A stretch of 50,223 nucleotides of DNA from an uncultured Flavobacteriaceae bacterium. Lineage in GTDB: Bacteria > Bacteroidota > Bacteroidia > Flavobacteriales > Flavobacteriaceae. Below are positions 18,265 to 26,351 of the stretch, piece after piece. The stretch lies in the NCBI GenBank assembly GCA_913030895.1, contig CAJWGK010000007.1, positions 1 to 50,223 on the forward strand, given 5' to 3'. The position numbers were made by a program, and so were the translations under genes. Numbering within the stretch: position 1 is the stretch's first letter; every line of letters starts with the position of its first letter. Below the pieces are notes generated by a model. It ran no database searches. It saw only the letters and a program-made list of their open reading frames with translations, and was not told where the DNA came from.

Positions 18265-19590
18265 ATGATGCATTCAAATATTTCCGTTGGTTTAGATATT
18301 GGAACGACAAAGATCGTTGCTATGGTAGGAACTAAAAATGAATATAATAAGGTTGAAATCCTTGGTGTAGGAAAGTCAAAAAGTTTAGGTGTCCATCGGG
18401 GAGTGGTAAACAACATCACCCAGACCATTCAATCCATTCAGCAAGCAGTAGAAGAAGCAAAGACGCTCTCTGGGGAGGTCATAGATGAGGTCGTCGTGGG
18501 AATCGCTGGGCAGCATATCAGAAGCCTCCAACACAGCGATTATATCACCAGACCCAATCCACAAGAAGTTATTTCTCAAGACGATGTGGAACGCCTAATT
18601 CAGCAAGTTTACAAGTTAGTCATGCTTCCGGGTGAAGAAATAATCCATGTGCTACCTCAGGAATATAAAGTGGATGGTCAACCAGAAATAAAAGAGCCTA
18701 TTGGGATGTACGGAGGTAGGTTAGAGGCCAATTTTCATGTTGTAGTTGGTCAGGTTTCCTCCATTAAAAATATTGGTCGATGTGTTAAAAGTGCAGGACT
18801 AAGTATGGGTAACATTACTCTTGAACCCTTGGCTTCCTCTGAAGCTGTTTTAAGTCAGGAAGAAAAAGAGGCCGGAGTTGCTTTGATAGATATCGGGGGT
18901 GGAACTACAGATTTAGCCATCTTCAAGGACGGTATCATAAGGCATACGGCGGTTATTCCTTTCGGTGGAAACGTAATCACGGAGGATATTAAAGAGGGTT
19001 GTTCAATTATTGAGAAACAAGCTGAACTCTTAAAAATAAAATTTGGATCTGCTTGGCCTGGAGAGAATAGAGATTCTGAAATCGTATCCATTCCAGGTTT
19101 AAGAGGAAGGGAACCTAAAGAAATTTCCCTAAAAACACTCTCTAAAATTATTAATGCTAGAGTAGTCGAAATTATCGAGCAAGTTTATTTGGAAATCAAA
19201 AATTACGGCCACGACGATCAAAAAAAGAAACTTATCGGTGGAGTAGTGCTTACCGGTGGAGGCAGTCAGTTAAAACATTTAAAACAATTGGTCGAATATA
19301 TAACTGGAATGGATACCCGAATAGGTTATCCAAGCGAGCATTTGGCAGGAGATACACAAAACTCTGATACCAGTCCAATTCTAGCCACCGCAGTTGGTCT
19401 ATTGATGAATGCGCTGGATCACCAACAAAAAACTGATAGCTTAGATGAAGTGCATGATGAAACGACAGAAGGAGATACCGTTGGTGAGCAGGTTGATGAT
19501 TTAGAAGAGACCAACCCAATTTCTGATAACAGAAAAACCATATTGGAAAGGTGGGTTGAAAAATTTAAAGAATTTTTAGATAACGCATAA
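18265..19590 (+). CDS. ftsA: Cell division protein FtsA
   Basis: Actin-like ATPase that tethers FtsZ to the membrane and recruits later division proteins. The 441-residue protein shows the phosphate-1 motif VGLDIGTTKIVAM, the SHS2-type 1C region, phosphate-2 DIGGGTTDLAIF and the adenosine motif GGVVLTGGGSQL. It ends in an amphipathic helix (ILERWVEKFKEFL), the expected membrane-targeting sequence. An acidic low-complexity linker (DEVHDETTEGDTVGEQVDDLEE region, about 395-417) precedes that helix. Two adjacent ATGs could serve as the start. Confidence 0.96.
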   Translation: MMHSNISVGLDIGTTKIVAMVGTKNEYNKVEILGVGKSKSLGVHRGVVNNITQTIQSIQQAVEEAKTLSGEVIDEVVVGIAGQHIRSLQHSDYITRPNPQEVISQDDVERLIQQVYKLVMLPGEEIIHVLPQEYKVDGQPEIKEPIGMYGGRLEANFHVVVGQVSSIKNIGRCVKSAGLSMGNITLEPLASSEAVLSQEEKEAGVALIDIGGGTTDLAIFKDGIIRHTAVIPFGGNVITEDIKEGCSIIEKQAELLKIKFGSAWPGENRDSEIVSIPGLRGREPKEISLKTLSKIINARVVEIIEQVYLEIKNYGHDDQKKKLIGGVVLTGGGSQLKHLKQLVEYITGMDTRIGYPSEHLAGDTQNSDTSPILATAVGLLMNALDHQQKTDSLDEVHDETTEGDTVGEQVDDLEETNPISDNRKTILERWVEKFKEFLDNA

Positions 19591-19602
19591 ATATTTTTCT
19601 TA

Positions 19603-21627
19603 ATGGAGTCTGAAATAAGTAATAATTTTAGTTTTGATTTACCTAAAAACAAGAGCAACGTCATAAAAGTCATTGGTGTTGGTGGAGGAGGAAGTAATGC
19701 AATTAACCACATGTTCCAACAAGGAATCAATGGGGTTGATTTTGTAATTTCCAATACCGATGCACAAGCTTTAAATGACAGTCCCGTACCGATTAAAATT
19801 CAATTGGGTGCCACACTAACGGAAGGGTTGGGTGCTGGTGCTAATCCTGAAGTAGGAGCAATGGCTGCTCAAGAAAGTTTTGAGGACATCAAAAACCTGC
19901 TGTTGACTCAAACTAAAATGGTATTTATTACTGCCGGAATGGGCGGAGGTACAGGAACAGGAGCCGCTCCAATTATCGCCAAAATGGCAAAAGAAATGGA
20001 TATTCTTACCGTTGGAATTGTCACCATGCCATTTCAATTTGAAGGAAAACTGAGGATTGATCAAGCTGAATTAGGGCTTCAGAACATTAAGAAAAATGTA
20101 GATGCACTTATTGTAATTAACAATAATAAGCTCAGAGAAGTATATGGAAACCTTGGTTTTAAAGCTGGTTTTTCTAAAGCCGACGAGGTATTGTCCACCG
20201 CAGCTAGAGGGATTGCCGAAGTAATCACTCATCACTACCGCCAAAATATAGACCTCAAAGATGCTAGAACTGTTCTTAAGGATAGTGGAACAGCAATTAT
20301 GGGTTCGGGTTCAGCTAGCGGAGAAAATCGCGCACAAGATGCAATCATCAATGCCCTTGACTCACCATTACTTAATGATAACAAAATTAATGGATGTAAA
20401 AATGTCCTTCTCTTGATCGTTTCCGGCTCAGAGGAAATCACAATAGACGAAATAGGAGAAATCAATGATTACATCCAAACCGAGGCTGGCAATAATGCTA
20501 ACATCATTATGGGAGTGGGAGAGGATCAAAGCTTGGGAAGTTCTATTTCTGTTACCATTATCGCAACCGGTTTTGGAGCAGATCAGCAAAATCAGATTGT
20601 AAATACCGAAACAAAAAAAATAATTCATACCCTAGAGGATGATCAAACAATGGAACAACAACTTCTAGGTCAGACCGAGGAAACAAGTGGTTTTGATTTA
20701 CCCATTGAATCAAAGGAAAGGGTCGCCGAATCAAAGGAAGAGATGGCTGAATTAAATTCAGCACCTGTGGTTGAAGAGTTTAAAACCGATCCCATTCATG
20801 AACAAGTTAAATACGATTTGGATTCGGAAAATATTAAAACCCAATCCATACCTCAAGAAATTTTTGACATTCCAGTAATTTCTGAGCATATTACTTTTAA
20901 TGATCTCGATGATCTCGAAGAAACTGAGCTAGAAGCTAAAGAGGAATTCATAACTACCGATGAGATTAAGAATATGGATGTGGTTTATGAAATTCTATCA
21001 ATTGATTCCCATGAGGAAGTTGAGTTGAATCAAGAGTTTGAAGACCTACCATTACAAGAGGATCTTGTAATCAATAATTTGAGTGAGGATGTTCTCGATC
21101 AAGAACTTGTTGATATAGAAATTGTTTCTGCGGAAAATGAGCCTGATAATCAATTTACATTCGACTTTGCTCTACCTAATGAAAAGGAAACGTCGGAGGA
21201 TAATGAACAAATTGTTCACGAATTGGAAGAGGAGAAAAATCCAATTGAGGATGAGACCATAAGTGAAGCAATGGACTTTAAGTTTGAGATCGTTGAAAAG
21301 TCTGAACAAGAAAATCCACAAAATGGACTCCCTGAAATGGAAAAGTCACAAGCTGATTCCCCATTTGAAAAAAGCATCCAGGAAACTGCCGCATTAGAAA
21401 ATGAGAAAAGGAAGGAGCACTTAAAAAAATTCAATCACGCTTTTAAACATTCAATGAGTAAAATCGATGAATTTGAAAAACAACCCGCTTACAAACGGAT
21501 GGGATTAGATTTGGAACAACCATCTTCATCAGATACTAATGAGTCTAGAATGTCATTGGATAACGATAAAAATGATGATATCCAGTTAAGATCAAATAAT
21601 TCTTTTCTGCACGACAACGTCGACTAA
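19603..21627 (+). CDS. ftsZ: Cell division protein FtsZ with a very long acidic C-terminal region
   Basis: Tubulin-like GTPase that forms the division ring. The GTPase core spans about residues 15-330, with the [11 protein letters not shown] loop, the tubulin signature GGGTGTG at 114-120 and the T7 region. Instead of a short linker, about 345 residues follow, most of them an Asp/Glu-rich, low-complexity stretch. Near the end, after a basic helix ([18 protein letters not shown]), comes [11 protein letters not shown], which resembles the conserved C-terminal peptide that contacts FtsA, and then a further 30 or so hydrophilic residues. E. coli FtsZ is 383 residues, so this one is much longer. 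It starts 12 bases after ftsA. Confidence 0.96.
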   Translation: MESEISNNFSFDLPKNKSNVIKVIGVGGGGSNAINHMFQQGINGVDFVISNTDAQALNDSPVPIKIQLGATLTEGLGAGANPEVGAMAAQESFEDIKNLLLTQTKMVFITAGMGGGTGTGAAPIIAKMAKEMDILTVGIVTMPFQFEGKLRIDQAELGLQNIKKNVDALIVINNNKLREVYGNLGFKAGFSKADEVLSTAARGIAEVITHHYRQNIDLKDARTVLKDSGTAIMGSGSASGENRAQDAIINALDSPLLNDNKINGCKNVLLLIVSGSEEITIDEIGEINDYIQTEAGNNANIIMGVGEDQSLGSSISVTIIATGFGADQQNQIVNTETKKIIHTLEDDQTMEQQLLGQTEETSGFDLPIESKERVAESKEEMAELNSAPVVEEFKTDPIHEQVKYDLDSENIKTQSIPQEIFDIPVISEHITFNDLDDLEETELEAKEEFITTDEIKNMDVVYEILSIDSHEEVELNQEFEDLPLQEDLVINNLSEDVLDQELVDIEIVSAENEPDNQFTFDFALPNEKETSEDNEQIVHELEEEKNPIEDETISEAMDFKFEIVEKSEQENPQNGLPEMEKSQADSPFEKSIQETAALENEKRKEHLKKFNHAFKHSMSKIDEFEKQPAYKRMGLDLEQPSSSDTNESRMSLDNDKNDDIQLRSNNSFLHDNVD

Positions 21628-21639
21628 TTAAAACGAGAT

Positions 21640-22095
21640 ATGTCTTTACTAAGTAACCTTACCGATGAATTAAAAGCCGCCATGCGGGCTAAAGATTCCT
21701 TAAAACTAGAAGCCTTGAGGGCAATCAAATCTGCCATATTATTGGCACAAACTTCTTCAGGTGCTGGAGATACCCTATCCGAAAATGAAGAGATTAAGCT
21801 ACTTCAAAAATTGGTAAAACAACGAAAAGATAGTGCAACGATATTCAAAGAACAAAACCGTGATGATCTTGCAGCTCCTGAGGAAGCGCAGGCAGCGGTT
21901 ATTGCTACTTTTTTACCCGAGCAGCTTACATCAGAGGAAATTGAAGGGATTGTAGTTGATATTATCAAAAAAACTGGAGCTGAGGGCATTAAAGATATGG
22001 GTAAAGTGATGGGAATGGCAAGTAAAGAGATGGCGGGTAAAGCAGATGGCAAGTCCATTTCAACCGTAGTAAAAGAAAAACTTTCTAACGGATAG
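21640..22095 (+). CDS. GatB/YqeY-domain protein
   Basis: A 151-residue YqeY-family protein, the small domain related to the tail of the GatB subunit of tRNA amidotransferase. The visible signatures are LKAAMRAKDSLKLEALRAIKSAI near the start and the C-terminal half with PEEAQAAV, FLPEQLTSEEI and IKDMGKVMGMASKEMAGKADG. The biochemical role is not established; tRNA binding is suggested by the GatB relationship. It starts 12 bases after ftsZ with no terminator between them, so it is probably the last gene of the division transcript. Confidence 0.92.
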   Translation: MSLLSNLTDELKAAMRAKDSLKLEALRAIKSAILLAQTSSGAGDTLSENEEIKLLQKLVKQRKDSATIFKEQNRDDLAAPEEAQAAVIATFLPEQLTSEEIEGIVVDIIKKTGAEGIKDMGKVMGMASKEMAGKADGKSISTVVKEKLSNG

Positions 22096-22132
22096 AAACC
22101 GATTTATAAATTAGTTTTAATTTTACCAAATC

Positions 22133-22206
22133 GGCCCAGTAGTTCAACTGGATAGAATATCAGATTTCGGCTCTGAGGGTTGGGGGTTCGAATCCTCCCT
22201 GGGTCA
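22133..22206 (+). tRNA. tRNA-Arg (anticodon UCG)
   Basis: A 74-base cloverleaf folds by eye. The acceptor stem GGCCCAG pairs with CTGGGTC (one G-U), the D arm is GTTC/GAAT, the anticodon stem is a perfect TCAGA/TCTGA, the anticodon loop is TTTCGGC with TCG at 22167-22169, and the T arm has the TTCGAAT loop. The discriminator base is A. The 3' CCA is not encoded (CTA follows), so it must be added after transcription. The anticodon reads CGA and probably other CGN arginine codons. Confidence 0.95.
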
Positions 22207-22215
22207 CTAACTTAC

Positions 22216-22246
22216 CTTTAGAATTTTGATTTTATAAAATCTAAAG
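22216..22246 (+). terminator. Hairpin downstream of the tRNA
   Basis: CTTTAGAATTTT and AAAATCTAAAG form an 11-bp stem with a single bulged A and an 8-base loop, starting 9 bases after the tRNA. Only a weak T-rich stretch (TTATT) follows, so it is either an AT-rich terminator or an RNA-processing and stability element for the ftsZ-yqeY-tRNA transcript. Confidence 0.4.
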
Positions 22247-22316
22247 TTATTCGTGCTTCCTAAGATTTATTACTAAATCAACAAAACCATTACCTTTAAA
22301 CATTAAAATTAAAAAG

Positions 22317-24056
22317 ATGAAGAACAGTTACTTGTTTACTTTTTTTATTTTGATTTTTTTGATTGGATGCGAAAAACAAACTTCCCCTCCAAATGTTATT
22401 CTTATTATCACTGACGATCAAGGCTATGGAGATCTTAATATTAATGGTAATCCAAATATAAAAACACCAACGCTAGATGCTTTTGCCCATCAGAGCGTAA
22501 GATTTAATAATTTTTATGTTTCCCCTGTTTGCGCCCCCACGAGGTCAAGTTTGATGACAGGAAGATACTCGCTGAGAACAGGTGTAAGAGACACCTATAA
22601 TGGAGGAGCAATGATGGCTTCATCTGAGGTTACTGTGGCTGAAATGCTTAAACAAGCTAATTACGCTACTGGTATTTTCGGTAAGTGGCATTTGGGAGAC
22701 AATTATCCTTCTCGACCATCAGACCAAGGTTTTGACGAGTCCCTAATTCATTTAGCAGGAGGTATGGGACAAGTAGGAGATTTCACCAATTATTTTAAAA
22801 AACAGACCAGTTACTTTGATCCTGTTTTATGGCACAATAATCAGCAAGAAGCATATGAGGGCTATTGTTCTGATATTTTTACAGAAAATGCAATTGAATT
22901 TATTGATAAAAACAAAGATCAGCCTTTCTTCTGTTATCTGGCTTTTAATGCACCGCATGACCCATTACAAGTCCCTGATGAATACTATCAAATCTATAAG
23001 GACGTGGATCCCTCTGAGGGGATTGATACCGATCTCATTCCTAATGGAAAAATGTCTGAACAAACGAAAGAAAAAACTAGAAGAGTTTATGCAATGGTAA
23101 CTAACATAGACGACAATCTCAAAAAACTGTTTGATAAAGTCGAGGAGCTGGGTATTGAGAAAAATACAATAGTGATTTTTATGACCGACAATGGTCCACA
23201 ACACCCAAGGTATGTTGCTGGAATGAAAGGAATGAAATCTAGTGTTCACAATGGGGGAATACGGGTGCCATTTTATTTGAGATACCCCTCAAAATTTGAT
23301 GGAAATCAAGAGGTAAATGAAATGACAGCCCATATTGATCTTTTGCCAACCCTGTCTGAGCTATGCAGCGCACCTATGCCCAAGTCAAGGAAAATAGATG
23401 GTAGAAGTTTTATTCCCTCAATCAAAGGAGAGGCTCAACCCCAACGTAGTTTTTTTTCTTATTGGACAAGAAAGTATCCTGAGCTATACAATAATATTGC
23501 TTTACAGCGGGGTCAATTTAAATTGGTTGGAAAAACTGATTATGATGCATCGATTGAAAAATTTGAATTCTATGATATGATTAAAGACCCTTTAGAGAGG
23601 AATAATACTATTGCCCAAAATAAGGCTAAAGCGCTCAACCTTAAAACAGAAATGCATGATATTTACATGGAATTGGTCAATTCAAAAAACCTTAGAGAAG
23701 TACCCAGAATTACATTGGGAAGTAATTTTGAAAACCCAGTTTATCTCAATAGAAATGATGCTGGAGGACAAAGAAGGGTCTGGAATCAGGAGCAAGCTTT
23801 TTCTTATTGGAAAGTCAATGCAAAAGAAGGTCTATACGATCTTAAGTTTAAGTTTTTAAATCCATTACCAGCTAATGGGAGCATGTACTTGGAAATGGGT
23901 CAAGGCATTCAGCAAAAATTTAACCCAGCCGATAGCCTTGATTTACTAGAGATGAAGTCTGTCTATTTGGCCGATGGCCCACATAATTTTACGCCATTCT
24001 ACATGTTAGGGAGATCAAATTATTTTCCACTATACGTTGAAGTCACTGCTAAGTAG
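22317..24056 (+). CDS. Lipoprotein sulfatase (S1 family, formylglycine type)
   Basis: Predicted sulfate-ester hydrolase on the cell envelope. The 579-residue protein has a lipoprotein signal (lipobox LIGC, Cys18) and then the alkaline-phosphatase-like fold: metal site IITDDQGYGD, the modification motif C72-A-P-T-R76 in which Cys becomes formylglycine, GKWHLG, and a second metal site MTDNGPQ. The region after about residue 460 looks like a separate beta-rich domain (from VPRITLGSNFENP onward). The substrate cannot be read; arylsulfatases and carbohydrate sulfatases share these motifs. The activating formylglycine-generating enzyme must be elsewhere. It sits alone between the tRNA and the trehalose genes, on the plus strand. 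Confidence 0.9.
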   Translation: MKNSYLFTFFILIFLIGCEKQTSPPNVILIITDDQGYGDLNINGNPNIKTPTLDAFAHQSVRFNNFYVSPVCAPTRSSLMTGRYSLRTGVRDTYNGGAMMASSEVTVAEMLKQANYATGIFGKWHLGDNYPSRPSDQGFDESLIHLAGGMGQVGDFTNYFKKQTSYFDPVLWHNNQQEAYEGYCSDIFTENAIEFIDKNKDQPFFCYLAFNAPHDPLQVPDEYYQIYKDVDPSEGIDTDLIPNGKMSEQTKEKTRRVYAMVTNIDDNLKKLFDKVEELGIEKNTIVIFMTDNGPQHPRYVAGMKGMKSSVHNGGIRVPFYLRYPSKFDGNQEVNEMTAHIDLLPTLSELCSAPMPKSRKIDGRSFIPSIKGEAQPQRSFFSYWTRKYPELYNNIALQRGQFKLVGKTDYDASIEKFEFYDMIKDPLERNNTIAQNKAKALNLKTEMHDIYMELVNSKNLREVPRITLGSNFENPVYLNRNDAGGQRRVWNQEQAFSYWKVNAKEGLYDLKFKFLNPLPANGSMYLEMGQGIQQKFNPADSLDLLEMKSVYLADGPHNFTPFYMLGRSNYFPLYVEVTAK

Positions 24057-24116
24057 TTTTTAATAAAGTTTAGCAAAAGATAGCAAGTGATTCTAGAGGT
24101 GCACGAACAATGTCTC

Positions 24117-26318
24117 TTATTCCATCAGGCTGCTTAAAAAGGCTCTTACTGAGGTTGGATTGTCAATAAAGTACTTTGCTTGAGTTTTTTTTCTTCCTAC
24201 TTTAATTGTCGTAGCATGTGTTGGGAGATCATTAAACATAAATTCATCGGTAACATCATCTCCTAAACAAAGAATAAAATCAAGCTCTTTGTCACCAATA
24301 ATTTCTGAAACAGCTGTTCCCTTATTAAATCTTCCAGAAGCAATTTCAATGGCCTTATCTCCATCCAAAATGTGAAGTTCATCTGAGAGAAGGCTGTTAA
24401 GAACAGTTTTTAACTCGACTACTCGTTCTGCCGCCAATTCAGGATCTGTTTTTCTATAGTGCCAGACCAAGCTATTCCTTTTTTCTTCAATAAAAGTGCC
24501 TGGAGTTCGATCTGAAAAAGTTTCTAATAGTGGAATAATGTCATTCTGCCATTTTTTTTGGTGGCTACCTTTACTGCTCCATACTTTTTTAAATTTCATA
24601 AAATATCCATGCTCAGCCACCAATGCTACATTTAAGTCGCCAAACCATTTATCCAGAAATTTTTGATCTCTACCGCTAACAACGGCGATATCTGTATCGG
24701 GATATTTGGATAATTTTTTTATTAGCTCCAATAATTCTTGGTCAGGTTGAGCCAATTCCGGATCGTCATTGAAGTCAACTAGGGTGCCGTCATAATCTAA
24801 AAAAATCATTCTCCTTTCAGAAGATTTAAATTTATTTATTAGAGATTTTTTAATTTTTGAATCTAGGATTTGAGCAGGATATTCCTCGTCAATTTCTGGT
24901 TTTGATTTCAAAGCTTTCATAAACTCCTTAGCCCAAAGCTCCACTGAGTAGCGACTTAAACGCTTTTGCATACTCAAATTCCTTTTTTTCTGTTCCTTGA
25001 CGGGCATATTAATCGCTGTTAAAATCGATTCAGCCATTTGGTTCAAATCAAAAGGATTTACCATTATAGCCTCATATAATTCTTTTGAAGCCCCGGCCAT
25101 TTCACTTAAAATAAGAACGCCATCCCCGCTAACCCTAGTGGCTACAAATTCCTTGGCGACTAAATTCATTCCATCCCTCACAGGCGTGATCATGCCTATA
25201 TCTGATGTCATGTAAAGGTCAATTAAATCATCGAAGGCCATTGCTCGGTAATAATACCAGATGGGTGTCCAGTTGACCGTTGCAAATTTTCCATTAATCC
25301 TACCAACAATTTCGTCTGTTTCCTTTTTTAATCGTTTGTAGTCCGAAACACTTGAACGAGAGGGTACTGTTAGCATTACAAGCCTTACCCGTTCGAGATA
25401 CTCTGGATATTTGGTCAAGAATATTTCAAAGGCTTTTATTCTGTTGATTACCCCTTTGGTGTAATCTAATCGATCAATTGATAAGATCAGTTTTCCTTTT
25501 TCAGCCCCTTTTTTGTGTAGTTCAAGCTGTTTCTTTAAATCAGATTTTTCGGCTTGTTTCATCGCCAAATGTTCGGAAGCAGCATTTTTAAATTTTTCAT
25601 AATCAATTCCCATAGGAAAGGTATTAACCACTACTTCGCGGTTTCCAAGGCTCACGCGATTAAATGAAACTTCTTTCTTTAATATTCTTTTTACCGAACT
25701 CAAAAAATGCCGTTCATAATCATAAGTATGGAAGCCAATTAAGTCCGCACCAAGTATTCCCTCAAGAAGCGGTTCTCTCCACGGAAAAATCCTAAAAATT
25801 TCAAATGATGGGAATGGGATGTGTAAGAAAAATCCTATAGTTACGTCAGGCCTTACATCTTTAATCATTTTTGGACAAAGCATTAATTGATAATCATGTA
25901 TCCATACTGTATCCCCTTTTTGAATATTAGTTAAAACACTTTCAGCAAACTTTTTATTTACCTCATAATAAGAATCCCATTGATTTTCATTGAATACAGA
26001 AAACTCAATAAAGTAGTGAAATAGGGGCCAAAGCGCTTTATTAGATAGTCCAAAATAAAAATTTTCAATTTCTTTGTTATTTAAGGATACAGGAAAAAAC
26101 CCCTCTTTTTTTAGCGATTTTTTTAATGGACTCCATGACTTTTTATCAATCTGTTCATCATTGATACCTGGCCACCCTATCCAGAGCGATTCCTGACCCT
26201 GATGAACAGAGTTCATACCCGTCGCTAACCCCCCACTAGTAGGCGAAAATTCAAAAGAATTATCTAACTTCGTTACTTGTAGCGGGAGCCGATTAGAAAC
26301 TATAATATTTTTAGCCAT
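24117..26318 (-). CDS. Bifunctional trehalose-6-phosphate synthase/phosphatase (OtsA-OtsB fusion)
   Basis: One 733-residue chain catalyses both steps of trehalose synthesis: UDP-glucose plus glucose-6-phosphate to trehalose-6-phosphate (GT20), then dephosphorylation. The synthase half (1-475) shows SNRLPLQV, the TSGGLATGMNS loop, WIGWPG, WIHDYQLMLCPKMI, FLHIPFPSFEIFRI, and SIDRLDYTKGV. The phosphatase half starts near 500 with the HAD motif D508-Y-D510-G-T, then SGRDQKFLDKWFG and GDDVTDEFMF. All catalytic motifs of both halves are present. A further ATG 39 bases upstream is in frame, but it adds an unlikely N-terminus and would overlap the divergent GH15 gene, so MAKNIIVSN is chosen as the start. 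Confidence 0.94.
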   Translation of the reverse strand: MAKNIIVSNRLPLQVTKLDNSFEFSPTSGGLATGMNSVHQGQESLWIGWPGINDEQIDKKSWSPLKKSLKKEGFFPVSLNNKEIENFYFGLSNKALWPLFHYFIEFSVFNENQWDSYYEVNKKFAESVLTNIQKGDTVWIHDYQLMLCPKMIKDVRPDVTIGFFLHIPFPSFEIFRIFPWREPLLEGILGADLIGFHTYDYERHFLSSVKRILKKEVSFNRVSLGNREVVVNTFPMGIDYEKFKNAASEHLAMKQAEKSDLKKQLELHKKGAEKGKLILSIDRLDYTKGVINRIKAFEIFLTKYPEYLERVRLVMLTVPSRSSVSDYKRLKKETDEIVGRINGKFATVNWTPIWYYYRAMAFDDLIDLYMTSDIGMITPVRDGMNLVAKEFVATRVSGDGVLILSEMAGASKELYEAIMVNPFDLNQMAESILTAINMPVKEQKKRNLSMQKRLSRYSVELWAKEFMKALKSKPEIDEEYPAQILDSKIKKSLINKFKSSERRMIFLDYDGTLVDFNDDPELAQPDQELLELIKKLSKYPDTDIAVVSGRDQKFLDKWFGDLNVALVAEHGYFMKFKKVWSSKGSHQKKWQNDIIPLLETFSDRTPGTFIEEKRNSLVWHYRKTDPELAAERVVELKTVLNSLLSDELHILDGDKAIEIASGRFNKGTAVSEIIGDKELDFILCLGDDVTDEFMFNDLPTHATTIKVGRKKTQAKYFIDNPTSVRAFLSSLME

Positions 26319-26351
26319 AACCCATTTGAAAAGAATTAAACAATACAATTT

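Noticed and set aside
22133-22206. tRNA used as a phage or island attachment site
   Set aside because: No second copy of the tRNA 3' end and no integrase gene was found in the window.
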